A DNA stretch of 64,000 nt from Roseobacter weihaiensis. Lineage in GTDB: Bacteria > Pseudomonadota > Alphaproteobacteria > Rhodobacterales > Rhodobacteraceae. Positions within the stretch are counted from its first letter, which is position 1; the number at the start of each line of letters is the position of its first letter. This document shows, one piece after another, positions 16,794-26,105 of the stretch. The stretch is taken from the NCBI RefSeq assembly GCF_020622345.1, contig NZ_JACNMO010000006.1, positions 1 to 64,000 of the forward strand, written 5' to 3'. Both the position numbers and the translations under genes were made by a program. The notes below the pieces were generated by a model. The model was not told the origin of the DNA and made no database searches. It saw nothing but the letters and a program-made list of their open reading frames with translations.

Positions 16794-18415
16794 TAGGCAT
16801 TCTCCTCTTTATCTTCTAACCAACCGCGCAAGATCTCGACCGTCTCGTCTTGGCGTTCACCGATCAGTGATCGAAGCCGATCAACTGGATCGTCTGACAT
16901 CGCAGATCCCATATTGAGGTCTGGTAGGTCTCCTCCGTCATCTCCAAAGCCGGATATCATGGGCAGGTCAGGCAGCTCAAAATCGTCATCTTCAATTTCG
17001 CCTGTAAGACCTGACGGGCTGTCTTGACTATCATCTGCTGCGGGAAGGGCAGCCAGATTTTGCGTGTCAGTTGCCTCGGTGCGCGACAGCAATGGCCGCA
17101 CGACAAATAGTCCAAGGATCAGCGTGACAATAGCCAAGACCGCCATCTGTATCGCGGACATAACATCGATGTTAAATCCATCTAGCAGTGACGTGCTTAC
17201 TTCGGTCCCTTGAGGGGAGACACTTTGCAGACCCATTGATTTTATGGTGATGATGTCCCCGCGGGCCTCGTCAAACCCAACGGCAGATGCGACCAGGTCT
17301 CGCAGCGCATCAAGCTCGGTTGCTTCGCGCGGCGCAAAGGATTGCTGACCATTTTCGTCCAGCACAGTTGCCTCGTTCACCAAAACAGCAACGGTTACCC
17401 GTTTTATTGCACCGGGGACTCGAACAACTTCACGCTCTGTTTCGGACACTTCATAGTTGATCCGTTCGCGTGTTTCGTTGTTTTGCGATGAGCTGTTCTC
17501 TCCCCCATCACCCTCTTCATCCGGCAGATTGGACGCAACCGTCACATTCCCCCCGCCAGCTTCCGATGAAGATGTGTTTCGCTCTTCGGTATCTGTACTG
17601 ATCGCGACGCGGCTTTCAGGATCAAAAATACGCTCGCGTATTGCTTCACTTTCGTTAACGGTGTCTACGCTGACCTCAACAATCGCGTTCCCAAAACCCA
17701 CTCGCGCTTCCAGCAAGCGCTGGACACGCGCTTTGAGAACGTCCGCCTTGTCCTCACCACCGACGGTTGGAGCCGCTTCGTCAGCAGCACCCAGCAGCGT
17801 ACCATTTGCATCAATCACCGCGACATCCTCTGCCGCGAGGCCAGCGACTGCGGATGCAACGAGAAAGCGAATCGCCTTCGCCTGTTGCGGGCTGATTGCC
17901 GCTCCGTTCGGCGTGACAGCAACGGATGCTTTTGGCGTCACACCCCGTTGAAACGGATTTGATCCGGTACTGGCAATATGAACCCGCGCCATAGAAATGT
18001 GAGGGCTGGAGACAATCGTCCTTGCCAACTCGCCTTCCTTTGCACGCCAGTAGGCTGCGTCAAACATCTGGGACGTTGTCCCAAATCCAGACAACGTATC
18101 CAGAAGCTCGTATCCTCGGCTTGAGTTCGCCGGGAGGCCCTCGCTCGCCAAGGTCATACGAAGCTGATCGCGGTCCTTCGCATCAACGAATATCGAGCCA
18201 CCGCGGACTTCAAACGTTGCGCCCTGCTGCTCAAGCGTGCGTACCACATCGCCTGCCGCGCCGTTTTCCAAGCCGGCGTAGAGAAGTGTCATGCTTGGCG
18301 CCGTTGCCATACGAGACATGGCAAGAATCGCAAAAAACATCGCTCCTGTCGCCAGCGCCACGATTATTTGACGACGTAACTGTAGCCCGGTCCAAGCGTT
18401 TAATAATTGCTGCAC
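16793..18415 (-). CDS. fliF: MS-ring protein FliF, GTG start
   Basis: FliF forms the MS-ring in the inner membrane, the base of the motor and housing of the export gate. The 540-residue protein has an N-terminal membrane helix (QIIVALATGAMFFAILAMSR), the YscJ/FliF domains (TLLYAGLENGAAGDVV; ARVHIA; RGVTPKASVAV), a poorly conserved acidic loop and a second membrane helix near residues 395-420. The start is set at GTG 18415: GGAGG lies five bases upstream and family members open with a QQLLNAW-like segment; a TTG 16 codons earlier has no such site. The C-terminal tail, which normally contacts FliG, is present, although fliG is absent from the window. Confidence 0.93.
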   Translation of the reverse strand: MQQLLNAWTGLQLRRQIIVALATGAMFFAILAMSRMATAPSMTLLYAGLENGAAGDVVRTLEQQGATFEVRGGSIFVDAKDRDQLRMTLASEGLPANSSRGYELLDTLSGFGTTSQMFDAAYWRAKEGELARTIVSSPHISMARVHIASTGSNPFQRGVTPKASVAVTPNGAAISPQQAKAIRFLVASAVAGLAAEDVAVIDANGTLLGAADEAAPTVGGEDKADVLKARVQRLLEARVGFGNAIVEVSVDTVNESEAIRERIFDPESRVAISTDTEERNTSSSEAGGGNVTVASNLPDEEGDGGENSSSQNNETRERINYEVSETEREVVRVPGAIKRVTVAVLVNEATVLDENGQQSFAPREATELDALRDLVASAVGFDEARGDIITIKSMGLQSVSPQGTEVSTSLLDGFNIDVMSAIQMAVLAIVTLILGLFVVRPLLSRTEATDTQNLAALPAADDSQDSPSGLTGEIEDDDFELPDLPMISGFGDDGGDLPDLNMGSAMSDDPVDRLRSLIGERQDETVEILRGWLEDKEENA

Positions 18416-18476
18416 AACTGCCTCCGTCAAGCTGAACGTTCTGTTCAACGATGACAACAGCAATGAACCATCTGCC

Positions 18477-18491
18477 TTAACAATCGGTTAG
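18477..18491. promoter_or_regulatory. Candidate CtrA box between divergent fliF and fliL units
   Basis: TTAA-N7-TTAG fits the CtrA consensus TTAA-N7-TTAA with one mismatch. It lies in the 120-base region between two divergent flagellar operons, so one site could serve both. Evidence is sequence match and position only. Confidence 0.4.
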
Positions 18492-18537
18492 TGCAAATGC
18501 GTCTATAACGAGTTTCGTAGACATGGATTGGAAGAAT

Positions 18538-19026
18538 ATGACTGACGCAGCCATACCAGACACAGCGGAGCGCCCAAAGGGAGGGAAACTGCCCTTAATA
18601 ATCGGGCTTGTCCTTGCACTTCTGGGTGGCGGTGGCGGGTTCTATGCAACGTCTCAGGGTTTGATCCTCGCATCCGAATCACCAAAGGAAGAAACCACGG
18701 AAATGGAACCTTTGAGCGGTTTCAAAGATATCGCCTTTGTACCGTTAGATCCTTTGACGGTGTCGATGCCACCGAGCAGCAAATATAAGCATCTGCGCTT
18801 TCGGGCAGAGCTGGAAGTTGAAAAAAAATATGCCTCGGACGTCGAAACAGTTGTTCCACGCATCGTGGATGTTTTGAACAGCTATCTCAGGGCTGTCGAC
18901 GTTCGGGACATTGAAGATGCGGCTTCACTTACACGTCTGCGTGCTCAAATGCTGCGCCGCGTTCAAATTGTCGCAGGTCCAGGCAGGATCAACGATCTAC
19001 TCATCATGGAATTTGTACTGAATTAA
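18538..19026 (+). CDS. fliL: FliL, stator-associated basal body protein (first copy)
   Basis: FliL surrounds and supports the stator units. The 162-residue protein has a short cytoplasmic N-terminus, one membrane helix (LPLIIGLVLALLGGGGGFYA) and a periplasmic FliL domain (FVPLDPLTVSMPP, KHLRFRAELEVEKKYA) ending in the typical IMEFVLN. The start may be the ATG here, after GGAAG, or one five codons upstream. It opens the rightward stator/export operon. A second FliL-family gene lies at 28.4-28.9 kb. Confidence 0.9.
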   Translation: MTDAAIPDTAERPKGGKLPLIIGLVLALLGGGGGFYATSQGLILASESPKEETTEMEPLSGFKDIAFVPLDPLTVSMPPSSKYKHLRFRAELEVEKKYASDVETVVPRIVDVLNSYLRAVDVRDIEDAASLTRLRAQMLRRVQIVAGPGRINDLLIMEFVLN

Positions 19027-19036
19027 GGAGAGCGAC

Positions 19037-19423
19037 ATGGACATAATCGCTGATATTTTTCTGACTGCGGGCGCGGTCGGAGCTGGCATCTACTGCTTCA
19101 TTCTGGGACGCCGGTTGAACAGGTTCAATGATCTTGAAAAAGGAGTTGGAGGCGCTGTTGCCGTGCTTTCCGCTCAGGTTGATGATCTAACCAAAACACT
19201 TTCAGCCGCTCAGAATACGGCGTCTGTATCCGCTCAAACCTTGACCGATTTAACCGTTCGAGCTGAAGCAATGTCGCAACGGCTGGAGCTGCAAATGGCA
19301 TCTTTGCACGACATTCCCCGCGCTCCCGACGCGGCGCCCGCCCCTCAACCGGCGCCTGCACAGCAAACAGCTGGTGAGCCAATGTTCGTTCGGCACCGTG
19401 GATCGGAGGCCCGACAGCAATGA
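19037..19423 (+). CDS. Unrecognised membrane-anchored coiled-coil protein in the stator operon
   Basis: The 128-residue protein has one N-terminal membrane helix (LTAGAVGAGIYCFILGRRL), then a helical region with regular hydrophobic spacing (VGGAVAVLSAQVDDLTKTLS and QTLTDLTVRAEAMSQRLE) and an Ala/Pro-rich tail. It may belong to the alphaproteobacterial DUF6468 group seen in flagellar clusters, but I am not certain. It lies ten bases after fliL and overlaps the motE-like gene by four, so it is probably a motor accessory protein. No enzymatic motif is seen. Confidence 0.65.
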   Translation: MDIIADIFLTAGAVGAGIYCFILGRRLNRFNDLEKGVGGAVAVLSAQVDDLTKTLSAAQNTASVSAQTLTDLTVRAEAMSQRLELQMASLHDIPRAPDAAPAPQPAPAQQTAGEPMFVRHRGSEARQQ

Positions 19424-20016
19424 AGATAGGATTTTTCCAAAACCGAAATGGTCGTGGCTCTATTTTATTGATTTCCTGTCTGCTGCTTGGGTCGGCAGCG
19501 ATACGAGTCGGCAGTGAGGCCGGCAAGGCAGTCGCGACAGAAAGCCCGGTTCCCGTCGCCATGGCCGAAAATAGGCCACCCACAAATCTGGAAGAACCGG
19601 TAGACCGCGATGGAATCTCTGAAATGTTAAAGGCCTTTCAAGCCCGAGAAGAACGAATCGCCAGACTTGAACGACAGATAGAAGTGCGCCAGAAAGCCCT
19701 CGAGGTCGCTGATAAGGAAATCGAAAAGCGGCTCAGCACTCTTCAGCAAGCCGAAGAGTCGCTCCGGTCAATGCTTGCGATTGCAGATACAGCAGCAGAA
19801 GACGATCTGGCGACACTGACATCTGTTTATGAAAATATGAAACCGAAAGACGCTGCTCCCCTGTTCGAAGAAATGGAGCCTGAATTCGCTGCTGGCTTTC
19901 TTGGCAGAATGCGCCCCGACGCGGCTGCGGCGATCATGGCTGGACTGTCGCCGCAAGCGGCCTACACGATCAGCGTGATTTTGGCGGGTCGCAATGCACA
20001 GGTACCAAAAGGCTAG
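19420..20016 (+). CDS. motE: MotE-like periplasmic motor accessory protein
   Basis: The 198-residue protein has an N-terminal membrane/signal segment (SILLISCLLLGSAAIRVGS), a long coiled coil (EERIARLERQIEVRQKALEV and on to about residue 125) and a C-terminal MgtE-N/FliG-like repeat (YENMKPKDAAPLFEEMEPEF, AAGFLGRMRPDAAAAIMAGL). This is the MotE arrangement; MotE assists periplasmic motor proteins in rhizobia and is needed for Fla2 rotation in Cereibacter sphaeroides. It precedes motA. The FliG-like tail should not be read as FliG itself: the protein has a membrane anchor and is far too short. Confidence 0.8.
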   Translation: MKIGFFQNRNGRGSILLISCLLLGSAAIRVGSEAGKAVATESPVPVAMAENRPPTNLEEPVDRDGISEMLKAFQAREERIARLERQIEVRQKALEVADKEIEKRLSTLQQAEESLRSMLAIADTAAEDDLATLTSVYENMKPKDAAPLFEEMEPEFAAGFLGRMRPDAAAAIMAGLSPQAAYTISVILAGRNAQVPKG

Positions 20017-20079
20017 ATTGTGTGAAGTTTTTTAACCTCCTTCTGTAATTATCTGGGTCACTCGTTCTAGGGGGAAGTC

Positions 20080-20949
20080 ATGATCGGAATCATCGGAATC
20101 ATTACGGTTTTTGCCATGGTGTTCGGCGGCTACTTGGCCGCTGGCGGCAAAATGGGAATCATCTTCAAAGCACTTCCCTTCGAATTGACAATGATTGGCG
20201 GGGCCGCCGTTGGTGCGTTTCTCATCAGCAACGATATGTCTGCGATCAAACAAACTGCCCGCGATATGGGACGGGTGTTCAAAGGGCCCAAGTGGTCACA
20301 CGACGATTACCGTGACTTGTTGTGCCTGCTTTTCGAGCTCATAAGATTGGCACGTCAAAATCCAGTGGCTATCGAAGAGCATATCGAGGCGCCCAAAGAC
20401 TCTGCAATTTTTTCAAAGTATGAAAAGATTTTGAAAGATGACGAGGCAATTGCATTGATTTGCGACACGCTTCGATCTGCGTCGATGAATTACGATGACC
20501 CCCATCAAGTTGAGGAAGTGCTGGAAAAACGCATGGAGGCAAACATGCATCATGCGCTGCATTCCAGCCATGCATTGCAAACCGTTGCTGACGGGCTGCC
20601 TGCTTTGGGAATCGTTGCTGCGGTTTTGGGAATCATCAAAACAATGGGATCCATTGACCAGCCGCCAGAGGTATTAGGCAAGCTGATTGGTGGTGCATTG
20701 GTAGGGACTTTCTTGGGCGTTTTCCTGGCCTACGGCTTCGTTGGTCCTTTTGCAGCAAAGGTTAAAAACGTCACAGAAGAAGACGGGCATTTTTATCAGC
20801 TAATTCGCGAGGTTCTTGTTGCTAACTTACACGCACATGCGACCAATATCTGCATTGAGGTCGGTCGTCAGAATACGCCATCGCATCATCGCCCAAGTTT
20901 TTCAGAACTGGAAGAAGCTCTTAAGGCAGTCAAGCAAGGCGCGGCATGA
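20080..20949 (+). CDS. motA: Flagellar stator protein MotA
   Basis: MotA forms the membrane ring of the stator and touches FliG to turn the rotor. The 289-residue protein has the four-helix layout: helices at the N-terminus (IGIITVFAMVFGGYLAAGG) and near residues 30-50, a large cytoplasmic loop, and a C-terminal pair (GLPALGIVAAVLGIIKTMGS, GALVGTFLGVFLAYGFVGP). The conserved prolines of the ion path are present. AGGGGGAAGTC gives a good ribosome site. Its stop overlaps the next gene by four bases. motB is 9 kb away. Confidence 0.95.
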   Translation: MIGIIGIITVFAMVFGGYLAAGGKMGIIFKALPFELTMIGGAAVGAFLISNDMSAIKQTARDMGRVFKGPKWSHDDYRDLLCLLFELIRLARQNPVAIEEHIEAPKDSAIFSKYEKILKDDEAIALICDTLRSASMNYDDPHQVEEVLEKRMEANMHHALHSSHALQTVADGLPALGIVAAVLGIIKTMGSIDQPPEVLGKLIGGALVGTFLGVFLAYGFVGPFAAKVKNVTEEDGHFYQLIREVLVANLHAHATNICIEVGRQNTPSHHRPSFSELEEALKAVKQGAA

Positions 20950-23201
20950 AGCATCTATCTGGGGTATTATCATTCGCATCCGCACTGCTCTTTGCAGAGT
21001 TCGCAGACGCTGATCCAATTACAGTCCGTTCGGGTGAACATGCAGATTTCACGCGGCTTGTGATGGAACTGCCGGAAAATGCTGAATGGGAGCTTGTAAA
21101 CGAAGTTGGCCGAAGCATCGTGGTGCTGAAGAATTTCAAAGACGGCTTTGATGTTAGCGATGCGTTTGACATCATTCCTCGGACCAGGCTCCAAGCACTG
21201 CTGACAAAACCCTCCGAGTTGGAACTCCAGTTGACCTGCAATTGCGATGTGGAAGCATACATGGAGCAGGAAAATTTTCTTGTCTTGGACATTCAAGATG
21301 GCTCTACCTTGCGCGCCGATGAGCAACGGCCTGTGTTCAGACAGGCTCTGCCCAGCTCATCGTTCGCCTATGGTGATCTCTTATGGGCACCAAATCAGGA
21401 AGACATACCTGACACCTCTCCGCAGATCGGCACAGACACTGAATTGAGCAACAGTAGCACATCTCTGGATACAGGGACCGATGCACGTACTTCAGATTTG
21501 GTGGAAGAAACGCAAGATCGGCTTTTGCGCGCGTTTTCAGATGCTGCATCACGCGGCATCATCGAAGCCAATGGCGAAGTCATAACCTCTGGCAAAAAAG
21601 AAGCAGATGTACTAGATCAGCCAGAAGTCTTTGATTCATCAGATATTTTACCAGTTGAACCGGTTGTTCCGATGGCCAATTTAAGAATATCGAATAGCAA
21701 CGATATCCCAACTGAAACTGCAGAAACTAATGTAAGCCTTGCAGGTGCTGCCTGTCCCAACCCCAACCTGATAGACATTGCGTCATGGGAATCAGATACC
21801 AATTTCAATCAAAAACTCGCACAATCGAACGCTGCACTTTTCAATGATATTGGTCGCGTAAACCAAGATGAGGCGCTCAAGCGCGCGAAAATGTACCTCT
21901 ATTTCGGATTTGGAGCTGAAGCCAAGCAGGCGCTGGAGCTGGTTTCAGGGCTGCCTGAGGCCCATCCGGAATTGGTTGATATCGCTAGTGTGTTGGAGCA
22001 CGGGTTTGCAAGAAATCCGCGAAGCCTGCATCGTTTCGCAGATTGCGATTCAGACTTTGCGCTTTGGGGTATTCTGGCTGGGGCGTCGATCCCCCCGGAA
22101 CGCGCCTTTAATGCAAAAGCCGCTTTGCGTGCGTTGGACAAACTTCCAAGCCCATTGAAGTACGCCTTGGGGCCAGAGCTCAGTAAAAGATTTTTAGACT
22201 ACGGTGACGTAGAAAGTGCAAATATAGCGATCAGGATGTTCGAGCGTGTTGAAGAGCATGATCCTGATGAGCCCAGAATCGTTGACGCGCAAGTTTCTCT
22301 GCTCGAAGGCCAGTTAGAGAATGCTGATCGCATTCTGGAAGATATCATTTCAGATGATACAGCGGAAGCACCGATCGCGATAATAGACCTGATCGATAGC
22401 CATGTCGCCAACAACACTCGGGTACCGGCCGATATCGCCCTGCTTGCCGAAGCTTATGCATTTGAGATGAGAAATAGTAACCTGGCAGATCTGACATTTA
22501 GAGCATCCGTTCTCGCATCAATCCAATCGGGCCAGTTCACAAAAGCCTTTGAAGCTTTAGTGTTGGATAGAGAGACCAGAGAGGCATCGCTTAAAAATGA
22601 GTTAAGTAGTTTCTTGTTCGATAGCCTTGCAGATAACTCAGATGGGGCAGAGTTTTTAGAAGGCTTTTTCCTTCATTACCCGCTACTTCGTGATGCAATT
22701 GAACCGTCCGCTAAACTGGCTGTCGCCAAACGGCTTGTCGGCCTTGGTTTCGACAGTGAAGCTCAGCAGGTTGTTGAGGATTTACCTCCCGGTTCTGCGG
22801 AGCAAGAGCAACGAAAAATCGCGGCTGAAATTCTGCTCAAGAATGGTTCCTACGCACAAAGCCTTGACCAAATCGAAGGTCTGGACGGAAATGAGGTCGC
22901 CATGATCCGGGGAAGAGCTTTGGAAGGTCTGGGTGAAAGCAGCGCCGCGGCAGCGGAATTTGAAACCGTACAGGCTGCAGATAGAGCGGCTGAAGCGCTT
23001 TGGCTCTCGGAGAATTGGTCAGAACTGGTCGATCCCGCAACGCCGGTATTTGGATCTGTTGGTCAAATGGCTAACGAAGAACCAATCGATCTTACAGTCA
23101 CCGAAAACATCTTACCTGAAAGCCAGAACGCGATAAGCGCCAGTATCACTGCCAGAAATACCATAGAGACACTTTTGACCGACTTGGACATTGTTGAATA
23201 G
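20946..23201 (+). CDS. Large periplasmic TPR-like motor protein, MotK-type candidate
   Basis: The 751-residue protein starts with a signal peptide (cleaved after FADA near residue 23), followed by an AMIN-like beta domain (ITVRSGEHADFTRLVMELPE), an acidic linker (about 130-260) and a long helical region with TPR-like periodicity to the end (for example ALKRAKMYLYFGFGAEAKQA; LVGLGFDSEAQQVVEDLPPG). Its place directly after motA, with a four-base overlap, and after a motE-like gene matches MotK, a periplasmic protein that works with MotE on the Fla2 stator of Cereibacter sphaeroides. I make that link by plan and position only. Base composition is AT-rich compared with the rest. Confidence 0.75.
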   Translation: MKHLSGVLSFASALLFAEFADADPITVRSGEHADFTRLVMELPENAEWELVNEVGRSIVVLKNFKDGFDVSDAFDIIPRTRLQALLTKPSELELQLTCNCDVEAYMEQENFLVLDIQDGSTLRADEQRPVFRQALPSSSFAYGDLLWAPNQEDIPDTSPQIGTDTELSNSSTSLDTGTDARTSDLVEETQDRLLRAFSDAASRGIIEANGEVITSGKKEADVLDQPEVFDSSDILPVEPVVPMANLRISNSNDIPTETAETNVSLAGAACPNPNLIDIASWESDTNFNQKLAQSNAALFNDIGRVNQDEALKRAKMYLYFGFGAEAKQALELVSGLPEAHPELVDIASVLEHGFARNPRSLHRFADCDSDFALWGILAGASIPPERAFNAKAALRALDKLPSPLKYALGPELSKRFLDYGDVESANIAIRMFERVEEHDPDEPRIVDAQVSLLEGQLENADRILEDIISDDTAEAPIAIIDLIDSHVANNTRVPADIALLAEAYAFEMRNSNLADLTFRASVLASIQSGQFTKAFEALVLDRETREASLKNELSSFLFDSLADNSDGAEFLEGFFLHYPLLRDAIEPSAKLAVAKRLVGLGFDSEAQQVVEDLPPGSAEQEQRKIAAEILLKNGSYAQSLDQIEGLDGNEVAMIRGRALEGLGESSAAAAEFETVQAADRAAEALWLSENWSELVDPATPVFGSVGQMANEEPIDLTVTENILPESQNAISASITARNTIETLLTDLDIVE

Positions 23202-23301
23202 CCGAAAAGATTTGCGAGATAAATTCGGGAACAGTTACTCAAAATAAACTAAAATTGGATAGCCCTTAAACTACTGCAGAACGCAGCAGCTGGAGAGCTA
23301 A

Positions 23302-24018
23302 ATGCCAAGTCGACGAGTATCGGTTTTTCTAATCGCCGCACAATTCTTCATAGTTTCGGTCCAAGCGAACCACTCTTATGCCAACGAGGAGCAAAGATAC
23401 TTTTCCAAAATCTGTGATCAAGCTGCGGGACGAGCGTCTCGCGAAACAGGTGTACCGCTGGATATCTTGAAGGCCATTGCCAGAACCGAGAGCGGCATAA
23501 CTAAAAACGGTGCTTTTGGCCCCTGGCCTTGGACCGTAAATGTCGAGGGACGCGGCATACATCTGGACTCCGAACGAGACGCCTTAAACTATATCGTCGG
23601 CCACCACAGCCGTGGCGCCACAAATATCGATATCGGGTGCTTCCAGATTAATCATAGATGGCATGGTGCTCAGTTTTCTTCGTTCCGGGAAATTATTGAT
23701 CCAGTTTCCAACGCCCAATACGCGGCTGAATTCCTTAAAAATCTATATGCAGAGTTTGGAAACTGGCAATCTGCGATTGGCGCCTACCACTCCCGTAACG
23801 CCGAACTGTCGCGCCAGTATATGGCGCGACTGAAGCCAATACTGAAAGAACTTCGCAACGCTCCTGTCCGTTTGGCCAGCGACAGCACAAACGTCATAGA
23901 GCAGAATGCATTCCCATTACTGCAAGGAACGGCGCGGGCAAGAACAGGCGGCTCGCTCTTCCCCGAAACAACGGCGTCCCGTGGAAGTCTGTTGATGCGT
24001 TCTGGGACACGGGGGTAA
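23302..24018 (+). CDS. Flagellar-locus lytic transglycosylase, SltF-like
   Basis: The 238-residue protein has a signal peptide (cleaved near HSYANE, about residue 28) and an SLT domain with the catalytic glutamate in IARTESGI (about residue 54), then GCFQINHRWHG and NAQYAAEFLKNLYAEFGNW. It should cut peptidoglycan to let the rod pass. SltF of Cereibacter sphaeroides has this role, acting with the rod-binding protein FlgJ, which here lacks its own muramidase domain (see 37.7 kb). The C-terminal 50 residues are poorly structured. It sits two bases before flhA. Confidence 0.85.
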   Translation: MPSRRVSVFLIAAQFFIVSVQANHSYANEEQRYFSKICDQAAGRASRETGVPLDILKAIARTESGITKNGAFGPWPWTVNVEGRGIHLDSERDALNYIVGHHSRGATNIDIGCFQINHRWHGAQFSSFREIIDPVSNAQYAAEFLKNLYAEFGNWQSAIGAYHSRNAELSRQYMARLKPILKELRNAPVRLASDSTNVIEQNAFPLLQGTARARTGGSLFPETTASRGSLLMRSGTRG

Positions 24019-24020
24019 AC

Positions 24021-26105
24021 ATGCAAAACCTGAGCGTCAAAGCACTCTTCAACCCAACGATTCTTCTAGCGATCGCGTTGATGGCAGTCATCGTGATGAT
24101 GATTTTGCCAATGCCCGCCTGGGTTTTGGACACTGGCCTGGCAGCTTCTTTCGCACTCGCGATTCTGATTTTTACCATCACTCTGTTTATCGAACGGCCA
24201 CTCGACTTCTCAGCATTTCCTACCATTCTCCTCGCGTCACTCATGCTGCGACTTTCGCTCAACGTCTCGTCCACGAAACTGATTATTGGTCAGGGTCACA
24301 CAGGAACAGATGCGGCCGGAGAGGTTATCGAAGGGTTCGCTCAATTTGTGATGGGTGGAAGCGTCTTTCTGGGTCTGGTGGTCTTTTGTGTCCTTTTGAT
24401 CGTGAACTTCATGGTGATCACCAAGGGCGCCACCCGCATGGCAGAGGTCGGGGCAAGGTTTGCCTTGGACGGCATGCCCGGCAAACAACTGGCAATCGAT
24501 AGCGATATGTCGGCCGGTGCGATAACGCACACCGAAGCGAAAGAACGCAGAGAACGCGAACAGCAGGAAACGACCTTCTTTGGATCGCTTGACGGTGCGT
24601 CCAAATTCGTCAAGGGCGATGCTATTGCCGGGCTGCTGATTACTTTGCTCAACCTGGTCGCGGGGTTGATCATGGGCGTCGCAGTTCATGATATGCCGAT
24701 CGGTCAAGCCTTTGAGACTTATGCAATTCTGACGGTAGGCGATGGTCTGGTCTCTCAAATCCCGGCCGTTGTGATTTCCATTGCGTCAGCCTTGTTGCTG
24801 GCACGGGGCGGGGCTCAAGGTGCAACTGACCTTGCAGTGTTCGCCCAACTTGGCAAACATCCCTCTGCCATTGCAACCGTAGCTGTCTTGATGGCGCTTT
24901 TTGCGCTCTTTCCCGGCCTGCCTTTTACGCCGTTCATCCTGGGAGGCGCCGCTCTGGGGTTTACAGCCTTCCAACTCCATAAAAAGCAAAAAACACAATT
25001 GGCGCTTGTTTCAGAAGAACAGCAACAAGATGTATTGCCAAAAGAAAAGGCGCTCGGCGATATCTTGGAGATTGACGATGTGCATGTTGAATTCGCTCCA
25101 GATCTGGTCAACATGGTTCTTGATCCTGGCACCGGTCTTGATGCGCGGATTACCAATATGCGGACCCACGTGGCATCTGTTTTCGGGCTAATCCTGCCGG
25201 AGATTCGATTGACCGATAATCCAGCTCTGCCCGTCGGTACCTACGTTTTGAAAATTCAGGGGGTCGAACAGGCGCGCGCGCAACTAAACGCAGATCAGGT
25301 CTTGGCACTGATCCCTGAAGAGCCGGTTAGCCTGCCAAGTGGCACAGACACCAATGAGCCGGTATATGGTGCCCCCGCAAGGTGGATAAACAGCAAAGAT
25401 CAGGAAAAGGCAGCTCTGGAAGGTCTTACCCTTGTAACACCAGCGGAAATTCTGGCGACGCATCTTCTTGAAACCGTCAAACGTAATTTCAGCCGACTGC
25501 TCACTTTGAAGTCGCTCCGTCGTCTGCTGTCTGAGTTAACCAACATCTCCAACCCCGCCCGCGCAGAAGCCAACCGTAAGCTCCTGGACGAAATGATCCC
25601 CGACAAAGTACCCATTGACGTGCTTCATTCCGTGCTTCGCCTGCTGTTGGACGAACAGGTTTCCATCAGAAACCTTCCCCTTATCCTTGAGGCAACTGCA
25701 GAAGCGCGGAGCCACAACTCGCAACCGGAGGCGATTTGTGAACATGTGCGCCAGCGGCTTGGCTTCCAACTCGTCGCAGAAATGCGCCGCGACGACGGAA
25801 CCCTGCCATTGATCCAGCTTGCGCCCGAATGGGAGGATACATTTAACACTTATCAGGTTGATGCCGACCGCGGTCTTGATATCGCCTTGCCGCCCGATCT
25901 GTTCAATCATCTTGCCGACTGTGTTTCGGAAAAGCTGCAGGTTGCCAATAAAAACGGGATAAACGCAGCACTTGTGACCAACACAAAGCGCAGACGATTC
26001 ATGCGAACTGTTATGAAAGCAAAGGGGATCAACAATCCGGTCCTCTCGTTTGAGGAGATTGGCCTGGACGCCCGGCCCTCGCTTGTTGGGGTTGTTGCCG
26101 CATGA
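24021..26105 (+). CDS. flhA: Flagellar export gate protein FlhA
   Basis: FlhA is the large ring of the flagellar type III export gate. The 694-residue protein has about eight N-terminal membrane helices (PTILLAIALMAVIVMMILPM onward to about residue 325), the FHIPEP signature in the cytoplasmic loop (TRMAEVGARFALDGMPGKQL) and a C-terminal cargo-binding domain. Length is standard. It is followed by fliR and flhB with four-base overlaps, the classical export block. Confidence 0.98.
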   Translation: MQNLSVKALFNPTILLAIALMAVIVMMILPMPAWVLDTGLAASFALAILIFTITLFIERPLDFSAFPTILLASLMLRLSLNVSSTKLIIGQGHTGTDAAGEVIEGFAQFVMGGSVFLGLVVFCVLLIVNFMVITKGATRMAEVGARFALDGMPGKQLAIDSDMSAGAITHTEAKERREREQQETTFFGSLDGASKFVKGDAIAGLLITLLNLVAGLIMGVAVHDMPIGQAFETYAILTVGDGLVSQIPAVVISIASALLLARGGAQGATDLAVFAQLGKHPSAIATVAVLMALFALFPGLPFTPFILGGAALGFTAFQLHKKQKTQLALVSEEQQQDVLPKEKALGDILEIDDVHVEFAPDLVNMVLDPGTGLDARITNMRTHVASVFGLILPEIRLTDNPALPVGTYVLKIQGVEQARAQLNADQVLALIPEEPVSLPSGTDTNEPVYGAPARWINSKDQEKAALEGLTLVTPAEILATHLLETVKRNFSRLLTLKSLRRLLSELTNISNPARAEANRKLLDEMIPDKVPIDVLHSVLRLLLDEQVSIRNLPLILEATAEARSHNSQPEAICEHVRQRLGFQLVAEMRRDDGTLPLIQLAPEWEDTFNTYQVDADRGLDIALPPDLFNHLADCVSEKLQVANKNGINAALVTNTKRRRFMRTVMKAKGINNPVLSFEEIGLDARPSLVGVVAA

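Noticed and set aside
19420-20016. Reading the MotE-like gene as FliG
   Set aside because: It has only a short FliG/MgtE-like tail, an N-terminal membrane segment and a coiled coil; FliG is cytosolic and much longer.
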